A stretch of DNA of 64,000 bases from CAVZZV01 sp963779845 (lineage in GTDB: Bacteria > Bacteroidota > Bacteroidia > Bacteroidales > GCA-2748055): positions 806,001 to 870,000 of the forward strand of contig CAVZZV010000005.1 in NCBI GenBank assembly GCA_963779845.1, written 5' to 3'. The notes beneath the pieces were generated by a model. That model was not told the origin of the DNA, made no database searches, and saw only the letters and a list, made by a program, of their open reading frames with translations. Below are positions 18,342-27,652 of this stretch, one piece after another (position 1 is the stretch's first letter; each line of letters opens with the position of its first letter). The position numbers and the translations under genes were made by a program.

Positions 18342-19571
18342 ATGAATGTGCAACAAATAAAACAACGGTTTGGGATTATAGGTAATTATCCGGGAATAGA
18401 CCATGCAATTGATATCGCAATCCAGGTTGCAAATACGGATCTTTCTGTGTTAATTACGGGAGAAAGCGGGACTGGCAAAGAGGCATTTCCACAAATCATA
18501 CATCATTTAGGTTCCAGGAAACATGGAAATTATATTGCCGTAAACTGTGGGGCCATTCCCGACGGGACCATCGATTCGGAACTATTCGGACACGAGAAAG
18601 GATCATTCACCGGGGCGCATGATGCCCGTAAAGGTTATTTTGAGGTGGCTGATGGGGGTACGATTTTCCTGGATGAAGTGGCTGAACTCCCTCTGGCAAC
18701 CCAGGTCAGGCTTCTGAGGGTCCTGGAATCCGGCGAATTTCTTAGAGTGGGATCTTCTAAAGTACAAAAAACCAATGTCAGGGTTATCGCCGCCACCAAT
18801 ATTGATATCGTTGATGCTATTGCTCACAGCCGCTTTCGCGAAGATTTGTATTACCGACTCAACACGGTACCCATCGCTATGCCCGCACTTAGAAAAAGAG
18901 GCGAAGATATCAGCCTTCTTTTCAGAAAGTTTGCTTCCGATTTCGCAGAGAAATATAATATGCCTCCGATTATTTTAACAGAAGAAGCCAAACACAGTCT
19001 TGAAATCTATGAATGGCCTGGCAATGTGCGACAGTTAAAAAATCTCACAGAGCAAATATCCATTATTGAACAGGAGCGGACTGTTTCTTCCGAGACCCTG
19101 ACAAAATATCTTCCGGATTACCGACGTTCTAAATTACCGGCATTGATTTCTGGCGGGGTGGCAAAAGAAACATTTTCCTCTGAAAGGGAAATTTTGTACA
19201 AAATCCTGTTTGACATGAAGAATGATATGACCGACCTTAAAAAACTAGTCCTGGACCTCATGCAAAAAGGCGGCGACAGCAGGGAAGTGCGCGAGGATAA
19301 TGCCAGGATGATCAAAAAACTGATCCATACGGAGGAGCCGAAACCGGATACTGAGCCTCAGAATTTTCATTTTGGCCGGCCTCATGAAGAGGACATTCTC
19401 GACACGGAAGAAATTTTAGAAGAATCTCTTTCTCTCGCAGACAAGGAAATTGAGCTGATTAAAAAGGCTTTGGATAAAAATCATGGAAAAAGAAAAAATG
19501 CGGCCATGGAACTGGGTATTTCAGAGAGGACGCTATACAGAAAAATAAAAGAATATAAAATCGAAGCATAA
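18342..19571 (+). CDS. sigma-54-dependent transcriptional activator without receiver domain
   Basis: From the ATG at 18342 the protein has 409 residues. A TTG at 18312 would add ten unremarkable residues. It begins directly with the AAA+ domain: Walker A GESGTGKE at residues 40-47, the sigma-54 contact loop as GSFTGA at 87-92 (a natural variant of GAFTGA), Walker B GTIFLDEVAELP, and the VRVIAATN sensor. A linker with a Met/Asp-rich helix follows. A Fis-type helix-turn-helix ends the protein (GKRKNAAMELGISERTLYRKIKEY). With no receiver or PAS domain, it may be controlled by protein partners. It leads a run with the LptE-like, TPR-like and SecG genes, an arrangement common in Bacteroidota. Confidence 0.92.
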   Translation: MNVQQIKQRFGIIGNYPGIDHAIDIAIQVANTDLSVLITGESGTGKEAFPQIIHHLGSRKHGNYIAVNCGAIPDGTIDSELFGHEKGSFTGAHDARKGYFEVADGGTIFLDEVAELPLATQVRLLRVLESGEFLRVGSSKVQKTNVRVIAATNIDIVDAIAHSRFREDLYYRLNTVPIAMPALRKRGEDISLLFRKFASDFAEKYNMPPIILTEEAKHSLEIYEWPGNVRQLKNLTEQISIIEQERTVSSETLTKYLPDYRRSKLPALISGGVAKETFSSEREILYKILFDMKNDMTDLKKLVLDLMQKGGDSREVREDNARMIKKLIHTEEPKPDTEPQNFHFGRPHEEDILDTEEILEESLSLADKEIELIKKALDKNHGKRKNAAMELGISERTLYRKIKEYKIEA

Positions 19572-19626
19572 TTATATGCACTCTATTATACTTGAATATC
19601 AACCTTTTTCTCATTTTAGTAAACTG

Positions 19627-20148
19627 ATGAAAAAGAGTGTGTTTTTTAAAATGCAAATGCTGCTTATATTGCTAACTTTAGTATTTGCAGAATCCTGTAA
19701 GATCAATTACTCACTGACTGGGGTTAATATTGATCCGGCAATAAAGACCGTTTCTGTTCAATATTTTCCCAACCGTGCCCCGCTGGTCCAGGCCCAGTTG
19801 AGCCAATTGTTCACCGATGCCCTGAAAGATAAATTGCAGGCTCAAACCAGCCTGACCCTGATCAATGGAATTGGCGATGTGGATTTTTCCGGGGAAATCA
19901 CCAACTACGAAACCCGACCTCAGGCCATTACGGGGAATGAAGTGGCTTCCCTGAACCGGTTAACGATCACCTTTCATGTCAAATTTGTCAATTCCTTCAA
20001 TCCGGACGACAATTTTGACACCAGTTTCTCCCGATATGAAGATTACCTCAGCACTCAGGATCTTGCATCGGTCGAAAACGAGCTCATAGAAACTATCATA
20101 GAGCAGGTCAATGAAGATATTTTTAACCGGGCATTCGTGAATTGGTAG
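19627..20148 (+). CDS. LptE-family outer-membrane lipoprotein
   Basis: From the ATG at 19627 the protein has 173 residues and starts with a lipoprotein signal ending at Cys24 (LVFAESCKINYSLTG). The upstream ATG at 19576 would place 17 extra residues before the signal. The body matches Bacteroidota LptE-like proteins: VNIDPAIKTVSVQYFPNRAPLV, QLFTDALKDKL and GEITNYE. LptE plugs the LptD barrel and helps place lipopolysaccharide in the outer leaflet. No lptD is nearby. Confidence 0.82.
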   Translation: MKKSVFFKMQMLLILLTLVFAESCKINYSLTGVNIDPAIKTVSVQYFPNRAPLVQAQLSQLFTDALKDKLQAQTSLTLINGIGDVDFSGEITNYETRPQAITGNEVASLNRLTITFHVKFVNSFNPDDNFDTSFSRYEDYLSTQDLASVENELIETIIEQVNEDIFNRAFVNW

Positions 20149-20170
20149 CGCTGAATTAAATTATTATAAG

Positions 20171-21019
20171 ATGCATAAGGAAGAAATTATTAAAAAACTC
20201 ATCTCTTCGGGTCCCAATACGATGGATGTTTCTGAATTGGAGTCCCTGATTGAAAAATACCCCTATTTCACCACAACCAGGCTTTTGCTTCTTTTGGCCC
20301 TTACCCGGGAGAAGAATAAACTTCCCATAGAAAAAATTAAGGATTGCTCATCATTTATTCATGACCCGAAGCATTTATATACTTTGCTGAACACCTCCCT
20401 ACCCGAGGAAATCTTTGGTAAATACAACCTTATAACCGATTCACCGGAAAACCATGAAGAAATAAAATTGGCGAAAAATTCGGGTGAAAATACACTTAAT
20501 CATGCTGACAAAGTAGCTGACAAGGATGAAGAGCTGTTTGATTTCACAGATCAGGAGACTGAAGAGGTCATACAGCATGATCAAGACTTTGAAGAGCAAA
20601 TGCCGAATAGAGAAAGCGATGAACAGGACGGATTCGAGCTGGAATCTAATCCCGTAAATAAGATACCAGAACTAACCCGTGTAAACAGGTTTACAGGATG
20701 GCTGGAAGAGCTTGATGAAGAAAATCAACTGGATTCCAAACCCTTAAATCCTTCTGATGATCTGATAGAACAGTTTATCAGTAACGGCCAGGGAGTGATC
20801 CGCGCCGATAAGGAAACCAGCCTTAAAGGTGATGTTTCGGGGAATAGTATAAAGGAAGATGAAGATTTCATAACCGACACATTAGCACAAATATACGTTA
20901 AACAAGGCTTGTATGCCAAAGCTATTTTTGCCTATGAAAAATTAAGTTTGAAATATCCGGAAAAAAGTATTTACTTTGCGACTCAAATTGAGGATATTAA
21001 AAAAATTATTAATAAATAA
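20171..21019 (+). CDS. acidic TPR-like protein of unknown function
   Basis: This 282-residue protein has a helical N-terminal part (SELESLIEKYPYFTTTRLLLLLALTRE). A long acidic middle, rich in Asp, Glu, Gln and Asn, follows at residues 95-205. A single TPR-like C-terminal hairpin (TLAQIYVKQGLYAKAIFAYEKLSLKYPEKS) is at about 238-268. No signal peptide is seen, so it is probably cytoplasmic. Its position between the LptE-like gene and secG is conserved in Bacteroidota, but I do not know a demonstrated function. Confidence 0.75.
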   Translation: MHKEEIIKKLISSGPNTMDVSELESLIEKYPYFTTTRLLLLLALTREKNKLPIEKIKDCSSFIHDPKHLYTLLNTSLPEEIFGKYNLITDSPENHEEIKLAKNSGENTLNHADKVADKDEELFDFTDQETEEVIQHDQDFEEQMPNRESDEQDGFELESNPVNKIPELTRVNRFTGWLEELDEENQLDSKPLNPSDDLIEQFISNGQGVIRADKETSLKGDVSGNSIKEDEDFITDTLAQIYVKQGLYAKAIFAYEKLSLKYPEKSIYFATQIEDIKKIINK

Positions 21020-21032
21020 TAATACCGATATC

Positions 21033-21377
21033 ATGCAAGTCCTGTTAACAGTTTTAATTGTTGTTATCTGCATCCTTCTTACCTTGATTGTACTGGTTCA
21101 GAATTCAAAAGGCGGTGGCCTGGCTTCAAATTTCGCCGGGTCAAACCAGTATATGGGAGTAAGGAAAACTACAGATTTCCTGGAAAAGGCCACCTGGATC
21201 CTGGCTTCAGGATTATTAGTGCTCAGTTTGCTTTCAACAATCACTCTGCCGAAAACGCAGGAAGAACAACGTTCGCGTATCGAAGGGCAATTTGACAACT
21301 CCCTTCTGAACAATCCTTCCGGCAATACCATTACTTTACCGGAGCAGCCATCTACAGACGAACCGGAAAACAATTAA
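21033..21377 (+). CDS. secG: preprotein translocase subunit SecG
   Basis: From the ATG at 21033 the protein has 114 residues. It has two transmembrane segments, near residues 3-22 and 55-75. They are separated by the SecG motif VQNSKGGGLASNFAG near residues 22-36. It assists SecYE in protein export at the inner membrane. The C-terminal tail of about 40 residues is polar and longer than in E. coli. A terminator follows 25 bases after the stop. Confidence 0.93.
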   Translation: MQVLLTVLIVVICILLTLIVLVQNSKGGGLASNFAGSNQYMGVRKTTDFLEKATWILASGLLVLSLLSTITLPKTQEEQRSRIEGQFDNSLLNNPSGNTITLPEQPSTDEPENN

Positions 21378-21401
21378 TTTAAGCAAAATATAATTCGGAT
21401 A

Positions 21402-21434
21402 GTGTCAGGTTGTCATGTACCTGACACTTTTTTT
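21402..21434 (+). terminator. rho-independent terminator after secG
   Basis: GTGTCAGGT at 21402-21410 pairs perfectly with ACCTGACAC at 21419-21427 across an 8-base loop, followed by seven T. It closes the sigma-54 activator/LptE/TPR/secG unit before groES. Confidence 0.9.
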
Positions 21435-21457
21435 GTGCTTTACCCCGGCATACGGCT

Positions 21458-21488
21458 TTTGGCATACATTATGATACACGGGCATTTG
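21458..21488 (+). promoter_or_regulatory. candidate promoter of groES-groEL
   Basis: TTTG at 21458-21461 is followed by exactly 19 bases and then GGCATTTG at 21481-21488. The spacing and both TTTG elements fit the Bacteroidota promoter, while the TA of the -7 box is replaced by GG. No CIRCE inverted repeat was seen between the secG terminator and groES. Confidence 0.4.
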
Positions 21489-21523
21489 ATTAATTAATTG
21501 TCAAACGTAAAAAACTATAAAAA

Positions 21524-21802
21524 ATGGCAGAAGTAAACATTAAGCCGCTGGCAGACAGGGTTCTTATTGAACCAAAGGCAGCTGAAGAAAAAACAGCAAG
21601 TGGAATTATCATTCCCGAAACCGCAAAGGAAAAACCCCAAAAAGGTACTGTTATCGCTGTTGGGCCGGGCACTGAGGAAGAGAAAATGGAAGTGAAAAAA
21701 GGCGATATCGTTTTGTACGGGAAGTATTCCGGAACAGAACTCAGCATTGATGGAAAAGACTACCTTATCATGAAGCAATCGGAAATTCTTGCGATTGTCT
21801 AA
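21524..21802 (+). CDS. groES: co-chaperonin GroES
   Basis: This 92-residue protein has the GroES pattern IKPLADRVLIEPKAAEEKTASGIIIPE, with the mobile loop at about residues 18-32. It ends with DYLIMKQSEILAIV. It forms the heptameric lid of the GroEL folding chamber. groEL starts 39 bases downstream on the same strand. Confidence 0.97.
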   Translation: MAEVNIKPLADRVLIEPKAAEEKTASGIIIPETAKEKPQKGTVIAVGPGTEEEKMEVKKGDIVLYGKYSGTELSIDGKDYLIMKQSEILAIV

Positions 21803-21841
21803 AAAGAAACATTCACATTAAATTATTAAAACTATATAAAA

Positions 21842-23482
21842 ATGGCAAAAGAAATAGTATTTGAAGTAGAAGCCCGCGACCAGCTTAAAAGAGGCGTTGA
21901 TGCTTTGGCCAATGCCGTCAAAGTCACATTGGGCCCTAAAGGCCGGAATGTGGTGATTGAAAAGAAATTTGGTGCTCCACTGATAACCAAAGATGGGGTT
22001 ACCGTTGCGAAAGAAATTGATCTGGAAGACCGTTTCCAAAACGTGGGCGCTCAAATGGTAAAAGAAGTAGCATCCAAAACAAACGACGATGCCGGTGACG
22101 GAACCACAACGGCAACCGTACTTGCTCAATCGATCGTAAACGTTGGCCTGAAAAACGTGACCGCCGGTGCAAATCCAATGGACCTTAAAAAAGGTATCGA
22201 CAAAGCAGTGACAGCCGTTATCGAAAGTCTGAAAAAGCAATCAAAGGAAATTGGTGACGATAATAAAAAAATCGAGCAGGTAGCTTCCATTTCCGCTAAT
22301 AACGATTCCAATATTGGCGCCCTCATTGCCGAAGCCATGTCTAAAGTGAAGAGAGAAGGCGTTATCACTGTTGAAGAAGCCAAAACTTCTGATACTACCG
22401 TTGAAGTGGTAGAAGGGATGCAGTTCGACCGCGGATATATTTCTCCCTATTTTGTAACAGATACAGAAAAAATGGAAGCTGTATTGGATAATCCTTATAT
22501 TCTTATCCACGACAAGAAGATTTCTACGATGAAAGATCTGCTTCCCATTCTCGAAACCACCGCACAGTCCGGAAGGCCATTGGTTATAATTGCTGAAGAT
22601 GTTGACAGCGAAGCTCTCGCGACCCTCGTCGTAAACAAATTAAGGGGCTCTCTCAGGATTGCCGCCGTTAAAGCTCCAGGATTCGGGGACAGACGTAAAG
22701 AAATGCTTGAGGATATCGCCATTCTTACCGGCGGCACCGTCATTTCGGAAGAAAAAGGACTTAAACTCGACAGTGCCCAACTGGATATGCTTGGAAATGC
22801 CGAGAAAGTTACCATTGATAAGGAAAATACTATAATTGTGAACGGCGCCGGAGAAAAGAGTAACATTAGCGCACGAGTTTCACAGATCAAAAAGCAGATC
22901 GACAATACAACTTCCGATTACGACCGGGAAAAACTTCAGGAAAGACTTGCCAAACTGGCAGGCGGTGTAGCCGTTCTTTATGTGGGTGCTGCTTCAGAAG
23001 TGGAAATGAAGGAAAAGAAAGCCCGTGTAGAAGATGCATTGAGTGCAACCCGTGCAGCTGTGGAAGAGGGAATCATCCCAGGTGGTGGTGTTGGATATAT
23101 CCGCGCTATTGAAGATTTGAAATCCCTTAAAGGCGACAATGCCGATGAGTTGACCGGAATCAATATTGTGAAAAGGGCATTGGAAGAACCACTTCGTCAG
23201 ATCGTGGAGAATGCCGGACTGGAAGGTTCTGTAGTCGTACAGAAAATCAGGGAAGGCAAAGGAGATTATGGATACAATGCCAGAACGGAAGTTTATGAAA
23301 ATCTCTTTGAATCAGGAGTTATCGATCCAACCAAAGTTGCCCGTATTGCCCTTGAAAATGCAGCTTCCATAGCCGGAATGCTCCTCAGCACGGAATGCCT
23401 GCTGGTTGACAAACCGGAGAAAGAAGCCCCAATGCCAGGCGGCGGCGGCGGTGGAATGGGCGGAATGGGTGGAATGATGTAA
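21842..23482 (+). CDS. groEL: chaperonin GroEL
   Basis: This 546-residue protein is a full-length chaperonin, with TLGPKGRNVV near residue 30 and the ATP-binding DGTTTATVLA near residue 87. The equatorial GGGVGYIRA block is near residue 413. It ends in a Gly/Met-rich tail (GGMGGMGGMM) that lies in the folding cavity. It refolds proteins in the cytoplasm with GroES and ATP. A T-rich terminator hairpin follows. Confidence 0.98.
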   Translation: MAKEIVFEVEARDQLKRGVDALANAVKVTLGPKGRNVVIEKKFGAPLITKDGVTVAKEIDLEDRFQNVGAQMVKEVASKTNDDAGDGTTTATVLAQSIVNVGLKNVTAGANPMDLKKGIDKAVTAVIESLKKQSKEIGDDNKKIEQVASISANNDSNIGALIAEAMSKVKREGVITVEEAKTSDTTVEVVEGMQFDRGYISPYFVTDTEKMEAVLDNPYILIHDKKISTMKDLLPILETTAQSGRPLVIIAEDVDSEALATLVVNKLRGSLRIAAVKAPGFGDRRKEMLEDIAILTGGTVISEEKGLKLDSAQLDMLGNAEKVTIDKENTIIVNGAGEKSNISARVSQIKKQIDNTTSDYDREKLQERLAKLAGGVAVLYVGAASEVEMKEKKARVEDALSATRAAVEEGIIPGGGVGYIRAIEDLKSLKGDNADELTGINIVKRALEEPLRQIVENAGLEGSVVVQKIREGKGDYGYNARTEVYENLFESGVIDPTKVARIALENAASIAGMLLSTECLLVDKPEKEAPMPGGGGGGMGGMGGMM

Positions 23483-23507
23483 TACCCGCTCTAAAAATAA
23501 ATAGATT

Positions 23508-23539
23508 AAAAAAGGCTGTCTGGAAAGATGGCCTTTTTT
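23508..23539 (+). terminator. rho-independent terminator after groEL
   Basis: AAAAAAGGC at 23508-23516 pairs with GCCTTTTTT at 23531-23539 across a 14-base loop, so the stem itself ends in the T-run. It lies 25 bases after the groEL stop. Confidence 0.85.
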
Positions 23540-23648
23540 ATTGAATAAGAGTTTATCTTCTCTTTCACGCAACCTTTTCCCTTCCGAATACATCTTTGAT
23601 TTATAATCAGAAGAAAATAATTTTTTAACTCCATTAAATCTTCGGAAA

Positions 23649-24836
23649 ATGAAAAAGTTGCTTTTTGGTTTATTTATCGCCTCACTTTTCGTTGCCTGCA
23701 CAAAGGAAGACGAACCATCAGTGACCGACACAATAAGTTCTGAAGGATTAGGTATCCTCTATAGCGATTCCCGTGGTTCAGGCAGCATTTCCGGGGGCAC
23801 TGGTAATGGGATCGATAGCGGGAGCCAGGTCGAACCCGGCCAAATCACCGCTGCAGAATGGAGGGATCTTGACCACTGGGATTTTTGGAACGGATTGATC
23901 AACGGACAGGATTACTCCAAAATGCCCGAATACTGGTCATTTGATCTCTCCGGTCGGGTAAGCGTCCGCCTTACTCAGTCCGGACTGCCAGTTAAAAACC
24001 AAAGTCTGGAACTTTTAAATTCAGAAGGAAAATCATTGTGGAAGGCTAAGACGGATAATCATGGCAGCGCTGAGCTGTGGGTTAACAAAAGCACCTCAGT
24101 CAATTCACTCAAGTTAAAAATAGCTTCCCAAACATTTCAGAATTTAGCGTTTTATGAAGAAGGACTAAATAATATTTCTCTTAGCTCCCCTTTAAACGAT
24201 CAGTCAAACAAAACTCAAATCGCGTTAATGGTCGATGCCACAGGCTCTATGTCCGATGAACTGGAATACCTGAAGGAGGAACTTGTTGATGTTATTGCCA
24301 GAGTCAGATCAGCAAATACCGGAGCCTATATTGAAACGGGTTCCCTGTTTTATCGCGATGAAGGGGATGAATATGTCACAAAAAAATCTGATTTTACGGC
24401 AAACACCGATAAGACCATTCAGTTTATTCGTGAACAATCAGCAGATGGGGGCGGCGATTTCCCAGAAGCAGTGCATACGGCACTAAACAAATCGCTTAAA
24501 GATTTGCAATGGGCAGGGAATGCCAGTACCCGTATTCTTTTCATGGTTCTCGATGCCCCGCCCCATCACGAAGAACAAATTGTCTCAGAGATGCAAAATC
24601 TTACCAGACTGGCTGCGGAATCGGGTATTAAGCTCATCCCCATCGTTGCCAGCGGTATCGATAAAGAAACCGAATTCCTGATGAGGTCCATCTCGATCGC
24701 CACCAATGGCAATTACATCTTCATTACCAACGACAGCGGAATAGGCAATGAGCACCTTGAAGCATCCGTTGGCGAATATGAAGTGGAGTTTTTGAACGAT
24801 TTGATGGTGAGGCTAATCAATAAATACATGGAATAA
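23649..24836 (+). CDS. VWA-domain lipoprotein
   Basis: This 395-residue protein starts with a lipoprotein signal whose lipobox ends at Cys17 (SLFVACTKED). A Gly/Ser-rich linker follows at about residues 40-62. A carboxypeptidase-regulatory-like fold is at about 100-165. A von Willebrand A domain is at about 188-395, with the metal-site motif DATGSMS from Asp196. VWA domains bind partners through a divalent metal. It stands alone after groEL. It probably faces the periplasm or cell surface, and its ligand is unknown. Confidence 0.85.
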   Translation: MKKLLFGLFIASLFVACTKEDEPSVTDTISSEGLGILYSDSRGSGSISGGTGNGIDSGSQVEPGQITAAEWRDLDHWDFWNGLINGQDYSKMPEYWSFDLSGRVSVRLTQSGLPVKNQSLELLNSEGKSLWKAKTDNHGSAELWVNKSTSVNSLKLKIASQTFQNLAFYEEGLNNISLSSPLNDQSNKTQIALMVDATGSMSDELEYLKEELVDVIARVRSANTGAYIETGSLFYRDEGDEYVTKKSDFTANTDKTIQFIREQSADGGGDFPEAVHTALNKSLKDLQWAGNASTRILFMVLDAPPHHEEQIVSEMQNLTRLAAESGIKLIPIVASGIDKETEFLMRSISIATNGNYIFITNDSGIGNEHLEASVGEYEVEFLNDLMVRLINKYME

Positions 24837-24943
24837 GATCCGAAAGATGATTGCCTGAAAAATCATTTTTAGGAGTTACGGGGCAGGATGCCAGAAAAAC
24901 CAATTTGCCATATTTATTAACCCTGGCAAGCGAGTTGTCTTCT

Positions 24944-25144
24944 TTAGTAATTTAATCCAAAAGCCCAAAGTGGTATCACGTTGAGGTAACCAAATTCAAT
25001 ATCATCTTTCACCATGAAGGATTTGCCATCTTGCTCAATTTGCTTTTGCTGTTTGTTCTTTCCACCAATTTCAAAAGTATAATTATCAATATCAAAATCC
25101 GCATTTTTTGAAGAAATTACTTCATTATCTGATCGCCATCGGTT
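24944..25144 (-). pseudogene. C-terminal remnant of an AAA-family ATPase
   Basis: The gap of 406 bases between the VWA gene and lepA holds an uninterrupted minus-strand frame of about 66 codons, with no start codon and a stop just upstream at 25145-25147. It reads NADFDIDNYTFEIGGKN, then VKDDIEFGYLNVIPLW and AFGLNY before the stop. This is the conserved tail of a Bacteroidota ATP-binding protein family (AAA with C-terminal nuclease-like domain). Only the tail survives, so it is a decayed copy. The rest of the gap, 24837-24943 and 25145-25200, shows nothing recognisable. Confidence 0.65.
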
Positions 25145-25214
25145 TTACTCTAAACCATCCCGGCATTTATTACGCATAACGATCGCGCATCTGTATTTAA
25201 ACCCTAAAATTCCT

Positions 25215-25222
25215 TATATTTG
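25215..25222 (+). promoter_or_regulatory. -7 box TATATTTG upstream of lepA
   Basis: TATATTTG matches TAnnTTTG exactly and lies 20 bases before the lepA start. The -33 region has no good TTTG. Confidence 0.45.
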
Positions 25223-25242
25223 CATCCAATCCCGAATTTTAC

Positions 25243-27031
25243 ATGGACCACATAAGGAATTTTTGCATCATCGCCCACATCGACCACGGTAAAAGCACTC
25301 TAGCGGATCGTCTCCTCCAAAAAACAGGCACGATCTCCGACAGGGATTTCAAGGATCAGGTACTGGATAACATGGATCTGGAACGCGAGCGCGGCATCAC
25401 CATAAAAAGCCACGCTATTCAAATGGATTTTCCATATGAAGGAAAGAAATACACCCTCAACCTGATTGATACTCCAGGGCATGTCGATTTCTCTTATGAG
25501 GTCTCAAGATCTATCGCTGCCTGTGAAGGGGCATTATTGATCGTTGATGCAACACAAGGGATACAGGCTCAAACCATCTCGAATCTCTATCAGGCTATCG
25601 ACCACAATCTTGAAATTATTCCCGTCTTGAATAAGATGGACATGGAGAGTGCCATGCCCGAGGAAGTAAAAGACCAGATCGTGGATCTGATCGGCTGTGA
25701 CAGGTCGGATATTATTGAAGCCAGTGGAAAAACCGGAACTCGGTGTCGATCAGATCCTTGAAGCGATTATTCACAAGGTACCTTTCCCAAAAGGCGATGC
25801 AGAAGCTCCATTACAGGCCTTGATCTTCGATTCCGTGTTTAATTCCTTCCGGGGAATTTATGCCTATTTCAGGATTTTTAACGGAACCATTAAGAAAGGG
25901 GATAAAGTTAAATTCTTTGCTACTGGAAAAGAATATGAGGCAGATGAAATCGGGGTTTTACGGCTTAGCCCCCAACCAAAAGCCGAGCTGAAGGCAGGCG
26001 ATGTGGGATATATTATTTCCGGGATTAAAACTTCCAGGGAAGTAAAAGTAGGAGATACCATCACCCATGTCGAACAGCCTACCCATAAAGCAATTTCAGG
26101 TTTCGAAGATGTGAAACCCATGGTCTTCGCCGGAATTTATCCGGTCGATGCCGATGATTATGAAGATCTGAGAAGCTCTATCGAGAAACTCCAGTTGAAC
26201 GATGCCTCCCTCACTTTCGTCCCGGAATCATCTGCCGCCCTGGGCTTCGGATTTCGATGCGGGTTTCTGGGGTTGTTGCACATGGAGATTATACAGGAAA
26301 GGCTAGACAGGGAATTCGATATGGATGTAATCACTACCGTTCCCAACGTTTCCTACAGGGTCCATACCACCAGGGAAGGAATTGTCGACGTGCACAACCC
26401 GTCAGGCCTTCCGGAGCAGACTACGATTGATATCATTGAAGAACCCTATATTCACGCGCAGATTATTACCAAGGCCGATTTTGTAGGACCCATCATGACC
26501 CTATGTCTTGAAAAAAGAGGAGTGCTTAAAAACCAGGTGTACCTTACTTCAAACCGTGTTGAGCTTTCCTTTGAAATGCCCCTGGCCGAAATTGTTTTTG
26601 ACTTTTACGATAAACTGAAAAGCATCTCGAAAGGATACGCTTCATTCGATTATTATACCTCAGATTTTAAAAAGGCTGATTTAGTCAGGCTTGACATTCT
26701 TCTGAATGGTGAAATGGTGGATGCACTTTCAACTTTAATCCACAGAGCAAACGCCTATGATTTTGGGCGCAGAATGTGCAGCAAGCTCCGGGAACTGATC
26801 CCCAGGCAGCAATTCGATATCGCTATTCAGGCAGCTATTGGAGCTAAAATCATAGCAAGGGAAACCGTGAAAGCAGTCCGGAAAGATGTTACGGCTAAAT
26901 GCTATGGTGGTGATATTACCCGTAAAAGAAAACTGCTGGAAAAACAGAAGAAAGGCAAAAAGCGGATGAGGCAGGTCGGAAACGTGGAGGTTCCCCAATC
27001 AGCATTCATGGCAGTGCTAAAGCTTGATTAA
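25243..27031 (+). pseudogene. lepA: elongation factor 4 (LepA) interrupted by a +1 frameshift
   Basis: The two frames together give about 596 residues, the normal LepA length. The first holds the GTPase motifs AHIDHGKST, DTPGHVDF and NKMD, and reads to SGKTG at about 25737. The second frame resumes with LGVDQILEAI one base later and runs through domain II to the LepA-specific C-terminus (KQKKGKKRMRQVGNVEVPQSAF). One extra base near 25738 explains the break; left alone the first frame stops at 25761. LepA acts on ribosomes and is nearly universal in bacteria. An assembly or sequencing indel is at least as likely as real loss. Confidence 0.92.
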
Positions 27032-27121
27032 CTGCCATTACCATGTACTATTGCCACTTCAAGAACTGACTTTTAGGAAAGTATTTTTAGGATGAACTTC
27101 AACATAAAGATTAAGGGATAT

Positions 27122-27340
27122 CTACCGAAGCTTGGTTTTCCTCCTATACTCCCTGTCGTCCCGGACTTTTCGGACAATAATCAAGATAAAAAAGACCATG
27201 GCGGCGAGCAGGAAGCCAAGGATTGCTGTCCTAAACACTGAGGCATGCCCTATTTTTTGGCTTGCTACCGCAAAAGCATAAACCGACCAGATAAAAAAAA
27301 CTGCGGCGACCATGCCGGAAAGTAAGATCAGATATTTCAT
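27122..27340 (-). CDS. small two-helix membrane protein
   Basis: This 72-residue protein has two hydrophobic helices, at about residues 3-25 and 38-57. A basic tail follows (VRKVRDDREYRRKTKLR), which would sit in the cytoplasm. No family is recognised. It lies between lepA and the two-component genes and might be a small conserved Bacteroidota membrane protein. The clean membrane pattern and positive-inside tail favour a real gene. Confidence 0.5.
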   Translation of the reverse strand: MKYLILLSGMVAAVFFIWSVYAFAVASQKIGHASVFRTAILGFLLAAMVFFILIIVRKVRDDREYRRKTKLR

Positions 27341-27559
27341 TTTAAATGAGTATTATGTAATTTAACAGGTGTTTCTGAATTTGGGAACAAAGAAGACCAT
27401 GTATTGTATTGTGATCCGTCATTCTTCATAATAAGTGAAAAGAAGGACAAAATAAAATTAAATGTTTTTCTTTGACAATACAAATGATTTTCAACTCAAC
27501 AAGAAAACGCCCGATAACGATACCGGTATTTATGCAATTCAACATACGGCCGGTGATGA

Positions 27560-27646
27560 AAATCAAACAAACATTCATATTACACCATTTCGGATTATAT
27601 TGTAAATAATCCGGCCCAATGGAAGGACGATAAATTTTTTAAATGA
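27560..27646 (+). pseudogene. C-terminal remnant of a REP-associated (IS200-like, Y1) transposase
   Basis: A 28-codon plus-strand frame reads TISDYIVNNPAQWKDDKFFK before its stop. It resembles the final helix of Y1/REP-type transposases (typically DYIxNNPxxWxxDKFY). A stop at 27557 precedes it, so only the tail remains. It is the only recognisable element in the 27341-27652 gap. Assignment rests on a short motif. Confidence 0.5.
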
Positions 27647-27652
27647 ACCTCC

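Noticed and set aside
22126..22905. Several long minus-strand frames inside groEL
   Set aside because: They are shadows of groEL codon usage, with Ser/Leu-rich compositions and no domain.
27462..27605. 47-residue plus-strand frame in the gap before the response regulator
   Set aside because: It is Asn/Thr/Asp-rich without a recognised motif, and the neighbouring frame holds the better supported transposase tail.
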